A stretch of DNA of 64,000 bases from CAZQFV01 sp964592645 (GCA_964592645.1 CAZQFV010000002.1:62001-126000); one strand, 5' to 3'; counted from the stretch's first letter, positions 50,610 to 59,004 are shown. Numbers and translations: made by a program. The notes: generated by a model from the letters alone, not told the origin.

Positions 50610-51143
50610 TTGAAGACGGTCAAGATGGTTATTACCGGGGCGGTCAACTCCGGCAAGACCCAGTTTATCCGCACGATCAGCGAGATCGAGGTCGTCTCCA
50701 CCGAGCGCCGGACGACAGACGATGCCCGTTTCCTGAAGCAGGAGACGACCGTGGCCATGGACTTTGGCCGCATCACCATCGCCAACGACCTGGTCCTGCA
50801 CCTCTTTGGCACCCCCGGCCAGAAGCGTTTCGACTTTATGTGGGAGATCCTTTCCGAGGGGACCCTCGGCCTCATCGTTCTGGTCGACAGCACCCGCCCC
50901 GAGACCTTTCGGGAAACTCTGCGCATCCTCGAGTTCTTTACCTCCTACCGCGAGAGCCCCTATGTTGTCGTGGCTAACAAGCAGGACCACGAGAATGCCT
51001 GGTCACCCGAGGAGCTGCAGGTGGCCTTGCGCCTGCCGGAGGAGATCAAGGTCCTGCCCTGTGTGGCCACGGACCGCGAGAGCGTCAAGGCGGTCCTGCT
51101 GGAGCTGCTTCACCTAATCCTGGCGACAGCGGAAGAAGGGTGA
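50610..51143 (+). CDS. Small Ras-like GTPase (MglA/Rup family)
   Basis: A 177-residue GTPase. G1 is VITGAVNSGKTQFI, G2 contains TERRTTDDARFLKQETTVAMDF, G3 is FGTPGQKRFDFM in place of DTAGQ, and G4 is VANKQDHENAW. The GTPGQ form of G3 is found in bacterial Rup/ATP-binding family GTPases that partner with roadblock or DUF4388 proteins. The start is TTG at 50610 with GGAG nine bases upstream; ATG at 50625 would remove the first strand. The DUF4388 protein lies upstream in the same direction. Confidence 0.9.
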   Translation: MKTVKMVITGAVNSGKTQFIRTISEIEVVSTERRTTDDARFLKQETTVAMDFGRITIANDLVLHLFGTPGQKRFDFMWEILSEGTLGLIVLVDSTRPETFRETLRILEFFTSYRESPYVVVANKQDHENAWSPEELQVALRLPEEIKVLPCVATDRESVKAVLLELLHLILATAEEG

Positions 51144-51194
51144 TCCGGGCCGGAACTTGCCGCGGCTTCTTCCGTACAGAATAAAGGGCGACCG

Positions 51195-51773
51195 ATGGAT
51201 CCGGCCGAAGAGGACCAAATTTGGATCTTGCAGTCGCTGCAGGGCGACCAGCAAGCCTTTGCCAACCTGGTGACGCGCTACCAGCGGCAGGTCTATAACC
51301 TGGCCTACCGCATGCTGGGCGGCGCGGAGGACGCGGAAGATGCCACGCAGGAAACCTTTCTCCGAGCCTACACGGCGTTGGCCTCTTTCGAGATGGGCAG
51401 AAAGTTCTCCTCGTGGCTCCTCTCCATCGCCTCCAACCTGTGTATCGACATCCTGCGCCGCCGGCGCTACGCCTGGCTGTCGCTGGACGACGTTTCCTTT
51501 CGCCTGGTCTCCCCGATCGAGGAGCCGGCCGGCGCCCTTCTCCGGTGGGAGGAGTCTGGACAGGTGCAGCACCTGCTGCAGCGCCTGCCGGAAAAGTACC
51601 GGCTGGTGGTGGTGCTGCGCTACTGGTACGATCTGCCTTACGAGGAGATCGCCGCGACCACCGGGCTGTCGCTGAACACGGTCAAGACCCGGCTGCACCG
51701 GGCGCGCCTTATGCTGGCCCGGGCTTTGCAGGAGGATGAACGCCGATGCGCTGCGGAGAAGCTGACCGGCTGA
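51195..51773 (+). CDS. ECF-type RNA polymerase sigma factor
   Basis: A 192-residue sigma-70 family protein with only regions 2 and 4. Region 2 (about residues 20-85) contains AFANLVTRYQRQVYNLAYRML and EDAEDATQETFLRAYTALASF; region 4 (about 125-180) contains RLPEKYRLVVVLRYWYDL and the helix-turn-helix LPYEEIAATTGLSLNTVKTRL. It overlaps the anti-sigma gene by 28 bases, the usual arrangement for a membrane-sensed regulator of envelope genes. Confidence 0.93.
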   Translation: MDPAEEDQIWILQSLQGDQQAFANLVTRYQRQVYNLAYRMLGGAEDAEDATQETFLRAYTALASFEMGRKFSSWLLSIASNLCIDILRRRRYAWLSLDDVSFRLVSPIEEPAGALLRWEESGQVQHLLQRLPEKYRLVVVLRYWYDLPYEEIAATTGLSLNTVKTRLHRARLMLARALQEDERRCAAEKLTG

Positions 51774-52300
51774 TGTCCCGGCAACTGGAGGGGGCCCTTT
51801 CTCCACGGGACGAGGCGCGCTTGTCCCAACACCTGGCGACCTGTGCGCGCTGCCGCGCCCTGGATGTGGCCCTGCGCCGGGCCGTGGGGCTCGTCGAGCG
51901 GCCGGCCTGGCCCGCGGCCGTGCCCGACGTGACGGCGCGGGTGCTGTCGCGCCTGCCATCCGACCGGCGGGCCGTGGTTCCACCGGCCCCGGCCTGGACG
52001 CGGGCCAGCGCCCTGGTGACGGCGGCCCTGGTCGTGCTGTGCGCCGGCCTGGTGGGCGCGGCGCTTCTCGGAGGGGCGCTCTTGGAAAGCGCCCCCCTGT
52101 CGCTGGTGGGCCAGGGAGGGCGCGACGTGGCCCTGGCCGGCTGGGACGGCCTGCTCCATGTGCAGCGGGCCCTGGGTGTGGTGGGCGGCGCGCTCTGGCA
52201 GGCGCTGCGCTGGCCCTGGCTGGCCGTCGTCGGCGCCGGGGTCGCTGTGGCCGGGGCCGTTTGGGTTTGGCTGTGGCAGCACAGCCTCCGCGGCGCCTAA
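51746..52300 (+). CDS. Anti-sigma factor with putative zinc-finger domain
   Basis: A 184-residue protein. The N-terminal zinc-finger anti-sigma domain has Cys3 (MRCGEADR) and the HLATCARCRALD motif, giving the CxnHxxxCxxC zinc site. One or two membrane helices follow (about residues 90-115 and 155-178). It is expected to hold the sigma factor encoded just upstream at the membrane. Because the C-terminal outer part is short, signal input may come from the next gene products. Confidence 0.87.
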   Translation: MRCGEADRLMSRQLEGALSPRDEARLSQHLATCARCRALDVALRRAVGLVERPAWPAAVPDVTARVLSRLPSDRRAVVPPAPAWTRASALVTAALVVLCAGLVGAALLGGALLESAPLSLVGQGGRDVALAGWDGLLHVQRALGVVGGALWQALRWPWLAVVGAGVAVAGAVWVWLWQHSLRGA

Positions 52301-52318
52301 CGAGCTTGGAGGAAACCG

Positions 52319-53284
52319 GTGACCAGATCGCGGATACTCTGGGGGTGGATCGCTATCTTGGCCGTCGCCCTGGCAGCAGCGTTCCCCTTGGCCCGGCCGG
52401 CCCTGGCCCAGGGCGAGACTTGCACGCGTATCGGCGGCGACCTCATCGTGGGCCCGGACGAGCATTGCTCGGGCAATGCCGTGGCGATCGGCGGCGATGT
52501 GCTCGTTCAGGGCCTGGTCGGGGCCAACGCCGTGGCCGTGGGCGGGTCGGTGGAGGTGCGCGGCCGCGTGCTGGGCGATGTCGTCAGCGTTGGCGGGGGG
52601 GTGGAGCTGAAGCGAGGGGCCTTTGTGGGGGGCGATGTGAGTGCCCTGGGGGGAGCGCTGCGCCGCGAACCGGGGGCCACCATCGGCGGCAACGTCCTGG
52701 AGAGCGGCCTGGGGCTGCCTATCTGGTCGACCGCCGAAGGCGGCCGGCCGCTGGTGTCGGTTGGGCTGCGCCTCCTGGGAGCCGTGATGGCCTCGGGCAT
52801 GGCCCTGGGGTTGTGCCTGCTCATCGCCCTGGCGCTGCGCGCGCTGTGGCCGCGGCGTACCCAGGTGATGACGGCGACACTGCGCCGCCAGCCGACCACC
52901 TGCCTGGGCATGGGCCTGGTCACCGGACTGCTGCTGGCCCTGATTTTGCCGATCGTCTCCTTTGTCCTGGTTCTGACCATCATCGGCATTGCCCTGGTGC
53001 CCGTGCTCGCGATCTTGGTCGTGCTCTTTTACCTGGCCGCCCTGACCGTGACCGGCCTGGCCTTGGGGGAGGCGCTGGTCGCGCGGGCCGGCGGCCAGCC
53101 CGCGCCGCCCTGGTTGGTGGCGGTCATCGGTCTGTCCATCGTCGCCCCGCTCAGCGTGTTTCCGGGGGTGCTGATCCCCTGCCTGGGTCCGTTCTGGGCG
53201 GCGCTGGTGCCCAGCGCAGGGGTCGGAGCCATTGTCCTGAGCCGCGCCGGCACATGGTGCCGGCCGGGTATCGATGTGCGCTGA
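52319..53284 (+). CDS. Polymer-forming (bactofilin-like) membrane protein
   Basis: A 321-residue protein with a signal peptide (residues 1-30), a right-handed beta-helix-like part made of short repeats (AVAIGGDVLVQG, AVAVGGSVEVRG, VVSVGGGVELKR, VSALGGALRRE) resembling polymer-forming cytoskeletal/bactofilin repeats, and four hydrophobic helices in the C-terminal half. It is encoded after the sigma and anti-sigma genes and probably belongs to the same envelope response. GTG at 52319 follows GGAGG by six bases. Confidence 0.8.
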   Translation: MTRSRILWGWIAILAVALAAAFPLARPALAQGETCTRIGGDLIVGPDEHCSGNAVAIGGDVLVQGLVGANAVAVGGSVEVRGRVLGDVVSVGGGVELKRGAFVGGDVSALGGALRREPGATIGGNVLESGLGLPIWSTAEGGRPLVSVGLRLLGAVMASGMALGLCLLIALALRALWPRRTQVMTATLRRQPTTCLGMGLVTGLLLALILPIVSFVLVLTIIGIALVPVLAILVVLFYLAALTVTGLALGEALVARAGGQPAPPWLVAVIGLSIVAPLSVFPGVLIPCLGPFWAALVPSAGVGAIVLSRAGTWCRPGIDVR

Positions 53285-53345
53285 TGCCGGCGCGCCATCT
53301 GGGCCGGGGCGCCATGCGCGGTCGCCCGGGCCAAGGAGGAATCTG

Positions 53346-53876
53346 ATGCCCCGTCGCAAGCAAGAAGAAGACGTTGCGCCTGTCGAGGTGACGCCCGAGA
53401 CGCCGGCCCCCGCCGAGGGGAGCACGCCGCCGGTAGTTCCCGTGCCGGAAGCCACGGGTTCCACGCCGGACGAGCGCCGCGCCGCCGCCCTGGCCCACGG
53501 CGGCATCCTGCTGAACCTGGTCACCGGGGTCGGTGGGCCGGTGCTGGCCCTGATCATCTGGCTGCTCTACGACCGCAAATCGGAGTACGCCAGCGAGCAC
53601 GCCCTGCAGGCGCTGGTCTTTCAGACAATCAGCCTGCTGTTGACGCTGCTGTTTGGCACCATCGCCGTGGTGCTCTGGCTCATCACCGCGGCGCTCATGC
53701 CCGTGGTGGTGGGCTTCTGCCTGGTGCCCTTCTCCCTGGGCTTTAGCACGATCACCGCGGCGCTGGTCGTCGGCAGCCTGATCTATGGCTGCGCCGGCGC
53801 CCTGGCCGTGCTCGACGGCCGCGAGTTCCACTACCGCTGGGTGGCCGACTGGATTCACCCGCTGGGCCGGCTGTAG
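53346..53876 (+). CDS. DUF4870-like membrane protein
   Basis: A 176-residue protein with a Pro/Glu-rich N-terminal tail of about 60 residues (VEVTPETPAPAEGSTPP) followed by three to four membrane helices. LAHGGILLNLVTGVGGPVLA, the charged loop LYDRKSEYASEHALQALVFQ, and LDGREFHYRWVADWI are the DUF4870 (Tic20-like) pattern. ATG at 53346 follows AAGGAGG. It follows the bactofilin-like gene by 61 bases. The function is unknown. Confidence 0.83.
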   Translation: MPRRKQEEDVAPVEVTPETPAPAEGSTPPVVPVPEATGSTPDERRAAALAHGGILLNLVTGVGGPVLALIIWLLYDRKSEYASEHALQALVFQTISLLLTLLFGTIAVVLWLITAALMPVVVGFCLVPFSLGFSTITAALVVGSLIYGCAGALAVLDGREFHYRWVADWIHPLGRL

Positions 53877-53880
53877 GAGA

Positions 53881-54303
53881 ATGGAAGAAGTCGGACACAG
53901 ATGCATCTTTTGCGCGATCGCCGCCGGCCGGGCCCCGGCGCAACTCCTCGCCCAAGAGGGAGACGCCCTGGCCTTTCTCGACATCCGTCCGGCGGCCCTG
54001 GGGCACACCCTGGTGATCCCCCGGCAACACTATGGCACGATCTGGGAGATGGACGAGGCCGCGGGGATCGCCGTGATGCGCCTGATGCTGCGCCTGGCCG
54101 CCGCCCTGCGTTCGGCGCTGCAGCCCGACGGCCTGACCGTGGTGCAGAACAACGGCCGGGCGGCCGGCCAGGAGGTGCCCCACGCCCACTGGCACCTCAT
54201 CCCGCGCCGGCACGGCGACGGCCTGCGCCTGGCGCGCGGGCCGGTTGTCCCGCAGACCATCCCCCTGGATGAGTTGGCGCGGCGGATACGGGCCGCGCTG
54301 TAG
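53881..54303 (+). CDS. HIT-family nucleotide hydrolase
   Basis: A 140-residue histidine triad protein that hydrolyses nucleoside phosphoramidates or dinucleotides. The triad is His101-Ala-His103-Trp-His105 (HAHWHLIPR), with the middle histidine as the nucleophile in the family. CIFCAI at residues 8-13 holds a probable zinc cysteine pair. It is convergent with the ABC transporter genes. ATG at 53881 lies four bases after the previous stop. Confidence 0.92.
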   Translation: MEEVGHRCIFCAIAAGRAPAQLLAQEGDALAFLDIRPAALGHTLVIPRQHYGTIWEMDEAAGIAVMRLMLRLAAALRSALQPDGLTVVQNNGRAAGQEVPHAHWHLIPRRHGDGLRLARGPVVPQTIPLDELARRIRAAL

Positions 54304-54393
54304 GGGCGGGCCTTGGGACCGCCCCAGGGCGGGCGACTACAAGGATCGCCCCGGCCTGCCACCCCGGGGGGGCGACCGCCGGGGTGGCCCCTA
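54301..54393. repeat. Intergenic palindromic repeat between the HIT gene and the ABC operon
   Basis: TAGGGGC at 54301-54307 and GCCCCTA at 54387-54393 are inverted ends that overlap the two stop codons. Between them are further GGGC/GCCC stems. GTAGGGGC-type palindromes are common dispersed elements in related genomes (recalled, not checked) and can end transcription in both directions. Confidence 0.55.
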
Positions 54394-55122
54394 CGGCTCC
54401 AACTGCTGCAGCACCTGCTCCTCCCAAGACGCCAGCTCCGCCGGGGATAGAGGCCGGGCGATGGGCATCTCCATCCGCACGCGGGCCGGCCGGGCGCTCA
54501 GGATGACGAGGCGGTCGGCCAGCGCCAGCGCCTCGCGGACGCTGTGGGTGACCAGGAGCACCGTCTGCCCGCTGGCTGCCTGCAGTTGCCGCAACTCTTC
54601 CTGCAGGCGGCAGCGGGTGATGGCGTCCACGGCGGCAAAGGGCTCGTCCATCAGCAGCACGGCGGGCTCCACCACCAGGGCCCGGGCCAGGGCGACCCGC
54701 TGCTGCATGCCTCCCGACAGTTGGTGGGGGTACGATTCGGCAAAGGCGGCGATGCCCAGCCGCCCCAGCATGGACAGCGCCCGCGCCCGGCGCTCGGCGG
54801 CCGGCCGTCCGGCCAGCCCCAATCCGAACTCGACGTTGCCGCGCGCCGTCAGCCAGGGGAATAGCGTGTACTCCTGGAAGATCAGGGTGCGCTCCCGGCT
54901 CCAGCCCTGCACCGGGCGGCCGCGCAGCGTCACCTCGCCCGCGGTCGGCGTTTCCAGGCCGGCCAGGATCTGCAACAGCGTTGTCTTGCCGCAGCCGCTC
55001 GGCCCCAGGATGGCCACGAACTCGCCCTCGCGCACCGCCAGATCGACGTTGCGCAGCGCCTCGAGCGGCCCCTCCCTACGGCGAAAGACTTTGCTCAGTT
55101 CCCGGATCTCCAAGTAGCCCAT
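54391..55122 (-). CDS. ABC transporter ATPase (SsuB/TauB-type)
   Basis: A 243-residue ATP-binding subunit with Walker A GPSGCGKTTLL, signature LSGGMQQRVALARAL and Walker B VLLMDEPFAAVDA. FQEYTLFPWLTARGNV is the SsuB/TauB/NrtC-type Q-loop region, so the importer probably takes up a small organic acid, sulfonate, nitrate-like ion or thiamine precursor. It overlaps the permease gene by 47 bases. Confidence 0.9.
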   Translation of the reverse strand: MGYLEIRELSKVFRRREGPLEALRNVDLAVREGEFVAILGPSGCGKTTLLQILAGLETPTAGEVTLRGRPVQGWSRERTLIFQEYTLFPWLTARGNVEFGLGLAGRPAAERRARALSMLGRLGIAAFAESYPHQLSGGMQQRVALARALVVEPAVLLMDEPFAAVDAITRCRLQEELRQLQAASGQTVLLVTHSVREALALADRLVILSARPARVRMEMPIARPLSPAELASWEEQVLQQLEP

Positions 55123-55894
55123 GGACCTTTCTCCCGCTCTGCCAGCGCAGCAGGCGCTGCTGCACCTGGCGCAGCACCACGTCCATGCCCAGCCCGAGCA
55201 GCCCGATGGTCATCATTCCCGCCAGCACGGTGGCCGTGTGAAAGGTGTTGCGCGCTTCCAGGATGAGGTAGCCCAACCCCTGGGAGACGGCGACCATCTC
55301 GGCGGCCACGACGCACATCCAGGCCAGCCCCAGCCCCAGCCGCAGCAGGGTCAGCAGCTCCGGCAGCGCGGCCGGCAGGACCACGCGCCGCACGGCCTGG
55401 GCGCGGGTGGCGCCCAGGGTCAGGGCGGCCTGGACCAGCCGCCGGTCCACCCCGCGGACGGCGGCGCTGCAGCCCAACAGCAGGCTCAACACCGTGCCGA
55501 TAAAGATGATAAAGACCGCCGGGGCGTTGCCGATGCCGAACCAGAGGATCGCCAGGGGAATCCAGGCCGGCGGAGCCAGCGGGCGCAGCAGGCTGGTTAG
55601 CGGCCGCAGCCACCCTGCGGCGCGCTCGCTCAGCCCGAGGACCAGCCCCAGGGGCAGGGCCACGGCCAGGGCCAGCGCATAGCCCAGGAGAACGCGCCCC
55701 ACGCTGGCCCCGATGTGCCGCAGGAGCGCCCCGGAAAGCAGCAGCGCTGCCGCCCGAGCCACCACGGCCGAAAAGGGCGGCAGCAGCACCGGGTCCACCA
55801 GGCCGGTGCGGGGCAGGGACTCCCAAAGGGCGGCCAGGCCGGACAGGAAAGCCAGCCCGCGCCAGTTGCCGGCTGCCCAGTCCCGTGCGCTCAT
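55076..55894 (-). CDS. ABC transporter permease (SsuC/TauC-type)
   Basis: A 272-residue membrane subunit with six or so helices. The cytoplasmic EAA loop reads ALTLGATRAQAVRRVVLPAALPELL, the contact site for the ATPase. FIIFIGTVLSLLLGCSAAVRG and the PLAPPAWIPLAILWFGIG stretch are typical of the SsuC family. Its start overlaps the substrate-binding protein stop by four bases. Confidence 0.9.
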   Translation of the reverse strand: MSARDWAAGNWRGLAFLSGLAALWESLPRTGLVDPVLLPPFSAVVARAAALLLSGALLRHIGASVGRVLLGYALALAVALPLGLVLGLSERAAGWLRPLTSLLRPLAPPAWIPLAILWFGIGNAPAVFIIFIGTVLSLLLGCSAAVRGVDRRLVQAALTLGATRAQAVRRVVLPAALPELLTLLRLGLGLAWMCVVAAEMVAVSQGLGYLILEARNTFHTATVLAGMMTIGLLGLGMDVVLRQVQQRLLRWQSGRKVHGLLGDPGTEQSLSP

Positions 55895-56847
55895 CGTCCC
55901 TCCAGGGCGCGGGCCAGCGGCGCGTGATCGGTGAACTGGATCGTGGCCGGGTCGTGCTCGATCAGGCCCTGGCTGCGCATCAGTCGGGCCATGCGCTGGA
56001 TCTCCTCGTCGCCAAAGGCATAGTCCAGGCGCATCTTGTCCCGGGCCAGCGAGGCCTCTACCAGCGGGACGTCAAAGGCCTGCAGGTACTCGACGATGAT
56101 CTGCGCGGCCAGGCCGGGGTCGTTACCGGCCCGCTCTACCGCCTGGATGTGGCAGCGCAGGATCGCCGCCAACTCCTGGGGCTGCTCCCGGATAAAGTCC
56201 TGCCGGGCCACGACGACACAGCAGGGGTGGTCGGGCCATTGCTCGGTATAGTAGCCGACGATATAGCCCCAGCCCTGGCGCACGGCGTCGGTCATGAACG
56301 GCTCGGTGTTGGAGGTCGCATCCACCTGGCCCGTCTTGAGGGCGCTGACCATATCGCCCAGCTTCTGGAAATAGACCAGTTGGACGTCGGTGTCGGGGTT
56401 CAGCCCGTGGTCCTGCAGTGCCTGGCGCAGGAGGACGTCCAGGATCGAGGCCTTGATCGTGGCGATGCGCGCCCCGCGCAGGTCCTCCCAGGCGCGGATG
56501 GCGCCGTCCTGGCGCACCAACAGCCCGTCGCCGCCGCGCCCGGTCATGGCGATGATGCGGATCGCGGCCCCCTGGTCGATGGCCGTGATCGCGGTGGTCA
56601 CCGGGATGGCGCCGACCTGCATGTCGCCGCGCTGCAGGGCCTCGACGATCTCGGTGTTGCTGGGCACCAGGCGCACGGTGACGCTGAGCCCCTGCGTGCG
56701 GTAGAGCCCCTCGCGGTCCGCCAGGTAGAAGGGGACATGGTCGTTGGCCGTGCGCACGCCGATGTGGATGGCTGCTGGCGGCCGGCCGCAGCCGGCCACC
56801 AGCAGCAGCGCCAGCAGGGTGACGAAGGCGATCTTGTGTGATGACAT
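55891..56847 (-). CDS. ABC transporter substrate-binding lipoprotein (SsuA/NMT1-type)
   Basis: A 318-residue protein with a lipoprotein signal peptide ending LLVAGC (lipid-modified Cys). The mature part begins IHIGVRTANDHVPFYLADREGLY, the NMT1/SsuA-like fold; ARIATIKASILDVLLRQAL and VDATSNTEPFMTD line the ligand cleft. The ligand is unknown; sulfonates, taurine, nitrate or pyrimidine precursors are used by relatives. ATG at 56847 follows GAGGAGG; a longer frame lacks a signal at its N-terminus. A stem-loop lies in the leader at 56922-56953. Confidence 0.9.
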   Translation of the reverse strand: MSSHKIAFVTLLALLLVAGCGRPPAAIHIGVRTANDHVPFYLADREGLYRTQGLSVTVRLVPSNTEIVEALQRGDMQVGAIPVTTAITAIDQGAAIRIIAMTGRGGDGLLVRQDGAIRAWEDLRGARIATIKASILDVLLRQALQDHGLNPDTDVQLVYFQKLGDMVSALKTGQVDATSNTEPFMTDAVRQGWGYIVGYYTEQWPDHPCCVVVARQDFIREQPQELAAILRCHIQAVERAGNDPGLAAQIIVEYLQAFDVPLVEASLARDKMRLDYAFGDEEIQRMARLMRSQGLIEHDPATIQFTDHAPLARALEGR

Positions 56848-56921
56848 AACCCAACCTCCTCTGCGTCTCTGGTTCACATACTTCTCCGTGTCTTTGAGCC
56901 TTGTCCTTGCCACAAATAGCA

Positions 56922-56953
56922 CGGGCACCCAACCTGGCCAGGCTGGGTGCCCG
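56922..56953 (-). other. Stem-loop in the leader of the ABC importer operon
   Basis: CGGGCACCCA at 56922-56931 and TGGGTGCCCG at 56944-56953 are a perfect 10-bp inverted repeat, with CCTGGCCAGG inside. It lies between the minus-strand promoter at 56981-57009 and the start at 56847. Confidence 0.6.
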
Positions 56954-56980
56954 ATGGGCTGTCATACCGTGTCCAGTGCC

Positions 56981-57009
56981 ATCATAGCAGAAGGAAGCGA
57001 AATGTGCAA
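56981..57009 (-). promoter_or_regulatory. Promoter of the ABC importer operon
   Basis: Minus strand TTGCAC (57004-57009), 17-base spacer, TATGAT (56981-56986). It is divergent from the nrdR promoter, whose -35 box begins seven bases away. Confidence 0.65.
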
Positions 57010-57015
57010 GCCGGC

Positions 57016-57044
57016 TTGCATGGCCGGGCAAGGTGTGCTAGAAT
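57016..57044 (+). promoter_or_regulatory. Promoter of nrdR
   Basis: TTGCAT at 57016-57021, 17-base spacer, TAGAAT at 57039-57044, 43 bases before the ATG. Confidence 0.6.
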
Positions 57045-57086
57045 AGCGCCATCGTACAGGCCCCCCCTCGTTCCAGGAGAAGCGCG

Positions 57087-57539
57087 ATGCGGTGCCCATA
57101 CTGCCGGACCAGCGATTCTCGCGTGATCGACACCAGGGAGATGGTAGAGATCGATGCCGTCCGCCGCCGGAGGCAGTGTCGGGACTGCGGCCGGCGCTTT
57201 ACCACCTACGAGCGGGTCGAGCCGGTTAGCCTGACGGTGGTGAAAAAGGATGGCCGGCGCGAGCCGTACGATCGGCGCAAGCTGGAGGGCGGGATCCGGC
57301 TGGCCTGCACCAAGCGCCCCATCTCCGCCGACACCATCCAGCGCATCCTGGACCAGGTCGAGACGGCCATCTTTGCCATGGCCAACGAGGAAGTGCCCAG
57401 CCGCGTCATCGGCGAGCTGGTGATGGCCAGGCTACGCGACGTGGACCAGGTGGCCTATATCCGTTTTGCCTCCGTCTACCGCTCCTTCACCGACCTGGAA
57501 GACATCCGTGATGAGTTAGACAACCTGATGCGGGAGTAG
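57087..57539 (+). CDS. nrdR: Transcriptional repressor NrdR
   Basis: A 150-residue repressor of ribonucleotide reductase genes. The zinc ribbon has Cys3, Cys6, Cys31 and Cys34 (MRCPYC, QCRDCGRRFTTYER), and an ATP-cone follows from about residue 48 (TVVKKDGRREPYDRRKLEGG). The length is normal. No ribonucleotide reductase gene is in the window. ATG at 57087 follows AGGAGAAGCG. Confidence 0.96.
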   Translation: MRCPYCRTSDSRVIDTREMVEIDAVRRRRQCRDCGRRFTTYERVEPVSLTVVKKDGRREPYDRRKLEGGIRLACTKRPISADTIQRILDQVETAIFAMANEEVPSRVIGELVMARLRDVDQVAYIRFASVYRSFTDLEDIRDELDNLMRE

Positions 57540-57554
57540 GAGCCTCCCCCGGAA

Positions 57555-57589
57555 GAACTCTGCGAGGGCTGGCGGCTCTCGCAGAGTTC
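57555..57589 (+). terminator. Stem-loop after nrdR
   Basis: GAACTCTGCGAG at 57555-57566 and CTCGCAGAGTTC at 57578-57589 are a perfect 12-bp inverted repeat with an 11-base loop, 15 bases after the nrdR stop. No T tract follows, so termination is probable but not certain. Confidence 0.6.
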
Positions 57590-57642
57590 GGTGTCTGCGT
57601 CCTCGCTCTACCACAGCCCATAAGATAGGAAAGAAGTACTGC

Positions 57643-57671
57643 TGTGCAAAATGCTGCTTATCGTGTATAAT
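57643..57671 (+). promoter_or_regulatory. Possible promoter of purA
   Basis: A perfect TATAAT at 57666-57671, 50 bases before the start; the -35 region TGTGCA at 57643-57648 is weak. Confidence 0.5.
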
Positions 57672-57720
57672 GGACCTATCATCCTGGATGCTTTCTTCTC
57701 TATCCAATCGAGGTGGGCGA

Positions 57721-59004
57721 ATGACGGTCCTGTCAGTGATCGGCGGACAATGGGGAGACGAGGGCAAGGGCAAGATCATCGACCTGCTGACCTCGCGCGT
57801 GCAGGTGGTAGCTCGTTACCAGGGGGGGGACAATGCCGGCCACACGGTGAGCAACCCGCGCGGCACCTTCCGGATGCACCTGATCCCCTCGGGCATCTTT
57901 GAGCGCGGCACGATCTGCATCATCGGCAACGGCGTCGTCGTTAACCCCCAGAGCCTGTTGCAGGAGATGGCGCAGCTCCGGGAAAAGGGCATCGCCCTGG
58001 ACAACCTGTACATCAGCGAGGCGGCGCATGTCATCCTGCCCTTTCATATCGCGCTGGACGGGCTGGAGGAGGAGGGCCGCGGGGCCTCCTCGATCGGCAC
58101 GACGCGCCGCGGGATCGGTCCGGCCTACACGGACAAGGCGGCCCGCTGCGGCGTGCGTATGGTCGACCTCCAGGACGAGGAGGTGCTGCTCAGCCGTCTG
58201 ACCTATCTGGTCAATTCCAAGAACCGCATCCTCACCCAGGTTTATGGGCGCCCCCCCCTGCGGCTGCACGATATCTACCTGGAGTATCTGCAGTACGGTC
58301 GGCAGTTGGCCCCCTACATCGCCGACACGCGCCGCATGCTCATGCAGGCCATCCGGCAGGGCAAGAACATCCTGCTCGAAGGCGCCCAGGGGGTGATGCT
58401 GGACCTGGATTTCGGCACCTACCCTTACGTGACCTCTTCCTCGCCGACGGCCGGCGGGGCCTGTACGGGGCTGGGCCTCCCGCCGCGGGCCATCGACCGT
58501 GTGCTGGCGGTGAGCAAGGCCTACTGTACGCGGGTTGGGGCCGGGCCGTTCCCCTCGGAGGCCGATGAGGGGACGGCCGCGCGGCTGCGCGAGCGCGGCC
58601 ACGAGTTCGGCACCACCACCGGCCGGCCGCGCCGCTGCGGCTGGTTCGACGCCGTGGTCGCGCGCTACGTCGGCGAGTTGAACGGCGTCGGCGCCCTGGC
58701 CATCACCAAGCTCGATGTCCTGGACGAGGAGCCGGTGGTGCGCCTGTGCACCGGCTATCGCCTGAACGAGTCTATCGTCCAGGACGTTCCCAGCAGCATG
58801 CTGCTGTGGGAGTCGCTGGTCCCGGTGTACGAGGAGATGGCCGGATGGCAGTGCTCGACCCGCGAGGTCCGTCTCTTCGAGGACCTGCCGCCCCAGGCGC
58901 AGGCCTTTCTGCAGCGGATCGAGACCCTGGTCGGCGTGCCGGTGGCCATCGTCTCGGTTGGTCCGGGCCGGGAAGAGACGATCCTGCGGCAGACTGTCAT
59001 CTGA
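57721..59004 (+). CDS. purA: Adenylosuccinate synthetase
   Basis: A 427-residue enzyme joining IMP and aspartate with GTP, in the AMP branch of purine synthesis. GGQWGDEGKGK holds the catalytic Asp13 and GDNAGHT holds His41, matching the usual numbering. SSIGTTRRGIGPAYTDKAAR and VTSSSPTAGGACTGLG are conserved substrate segments, and GGTRxR-like recognition is seen in GTTTGRPRRCGWFDA. Start ATG at 57721 follows GAGGTG; a frame from 57670 has no domain content. Confidence 0.97.
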   Translation: MTVLSVIGGQWGDEGKGKIIDLLTSRVQVVARYQGGDNAGHTVSNPRGTFRMHLIPSGIFERGTICIIGNGVVVNPQSLLQEMAQLREKGIALDNLYISEAAHVILPFHIALDGLEEEGRGASSIGTTRRGIGPAYTDKAARCGVRMVDLQDEEVLLSRLTYLVNSKNRILTQVYGRPPLRLHDIYLEYLQYGRQLAPYIADTRRMLMQAIRQGKNILLEGAQGVMLDLDFGTYPYVTSSSPTAGGACTGLGLPPRAIDRVLAVSKAYCTRVGAGPFPSEADEGTAARLRERGHEFGTTTGRPRRCGWFDAVVARYVGELNGVGALAITKLDVLDEEPVVRLCTGYRLNESIVQDVPSSMLLWESLVPVYEEMAGWQCSTREVRLFEDLPPQAQAFLQRIETLVGVPVAIVSVGPGREETILRQTVI

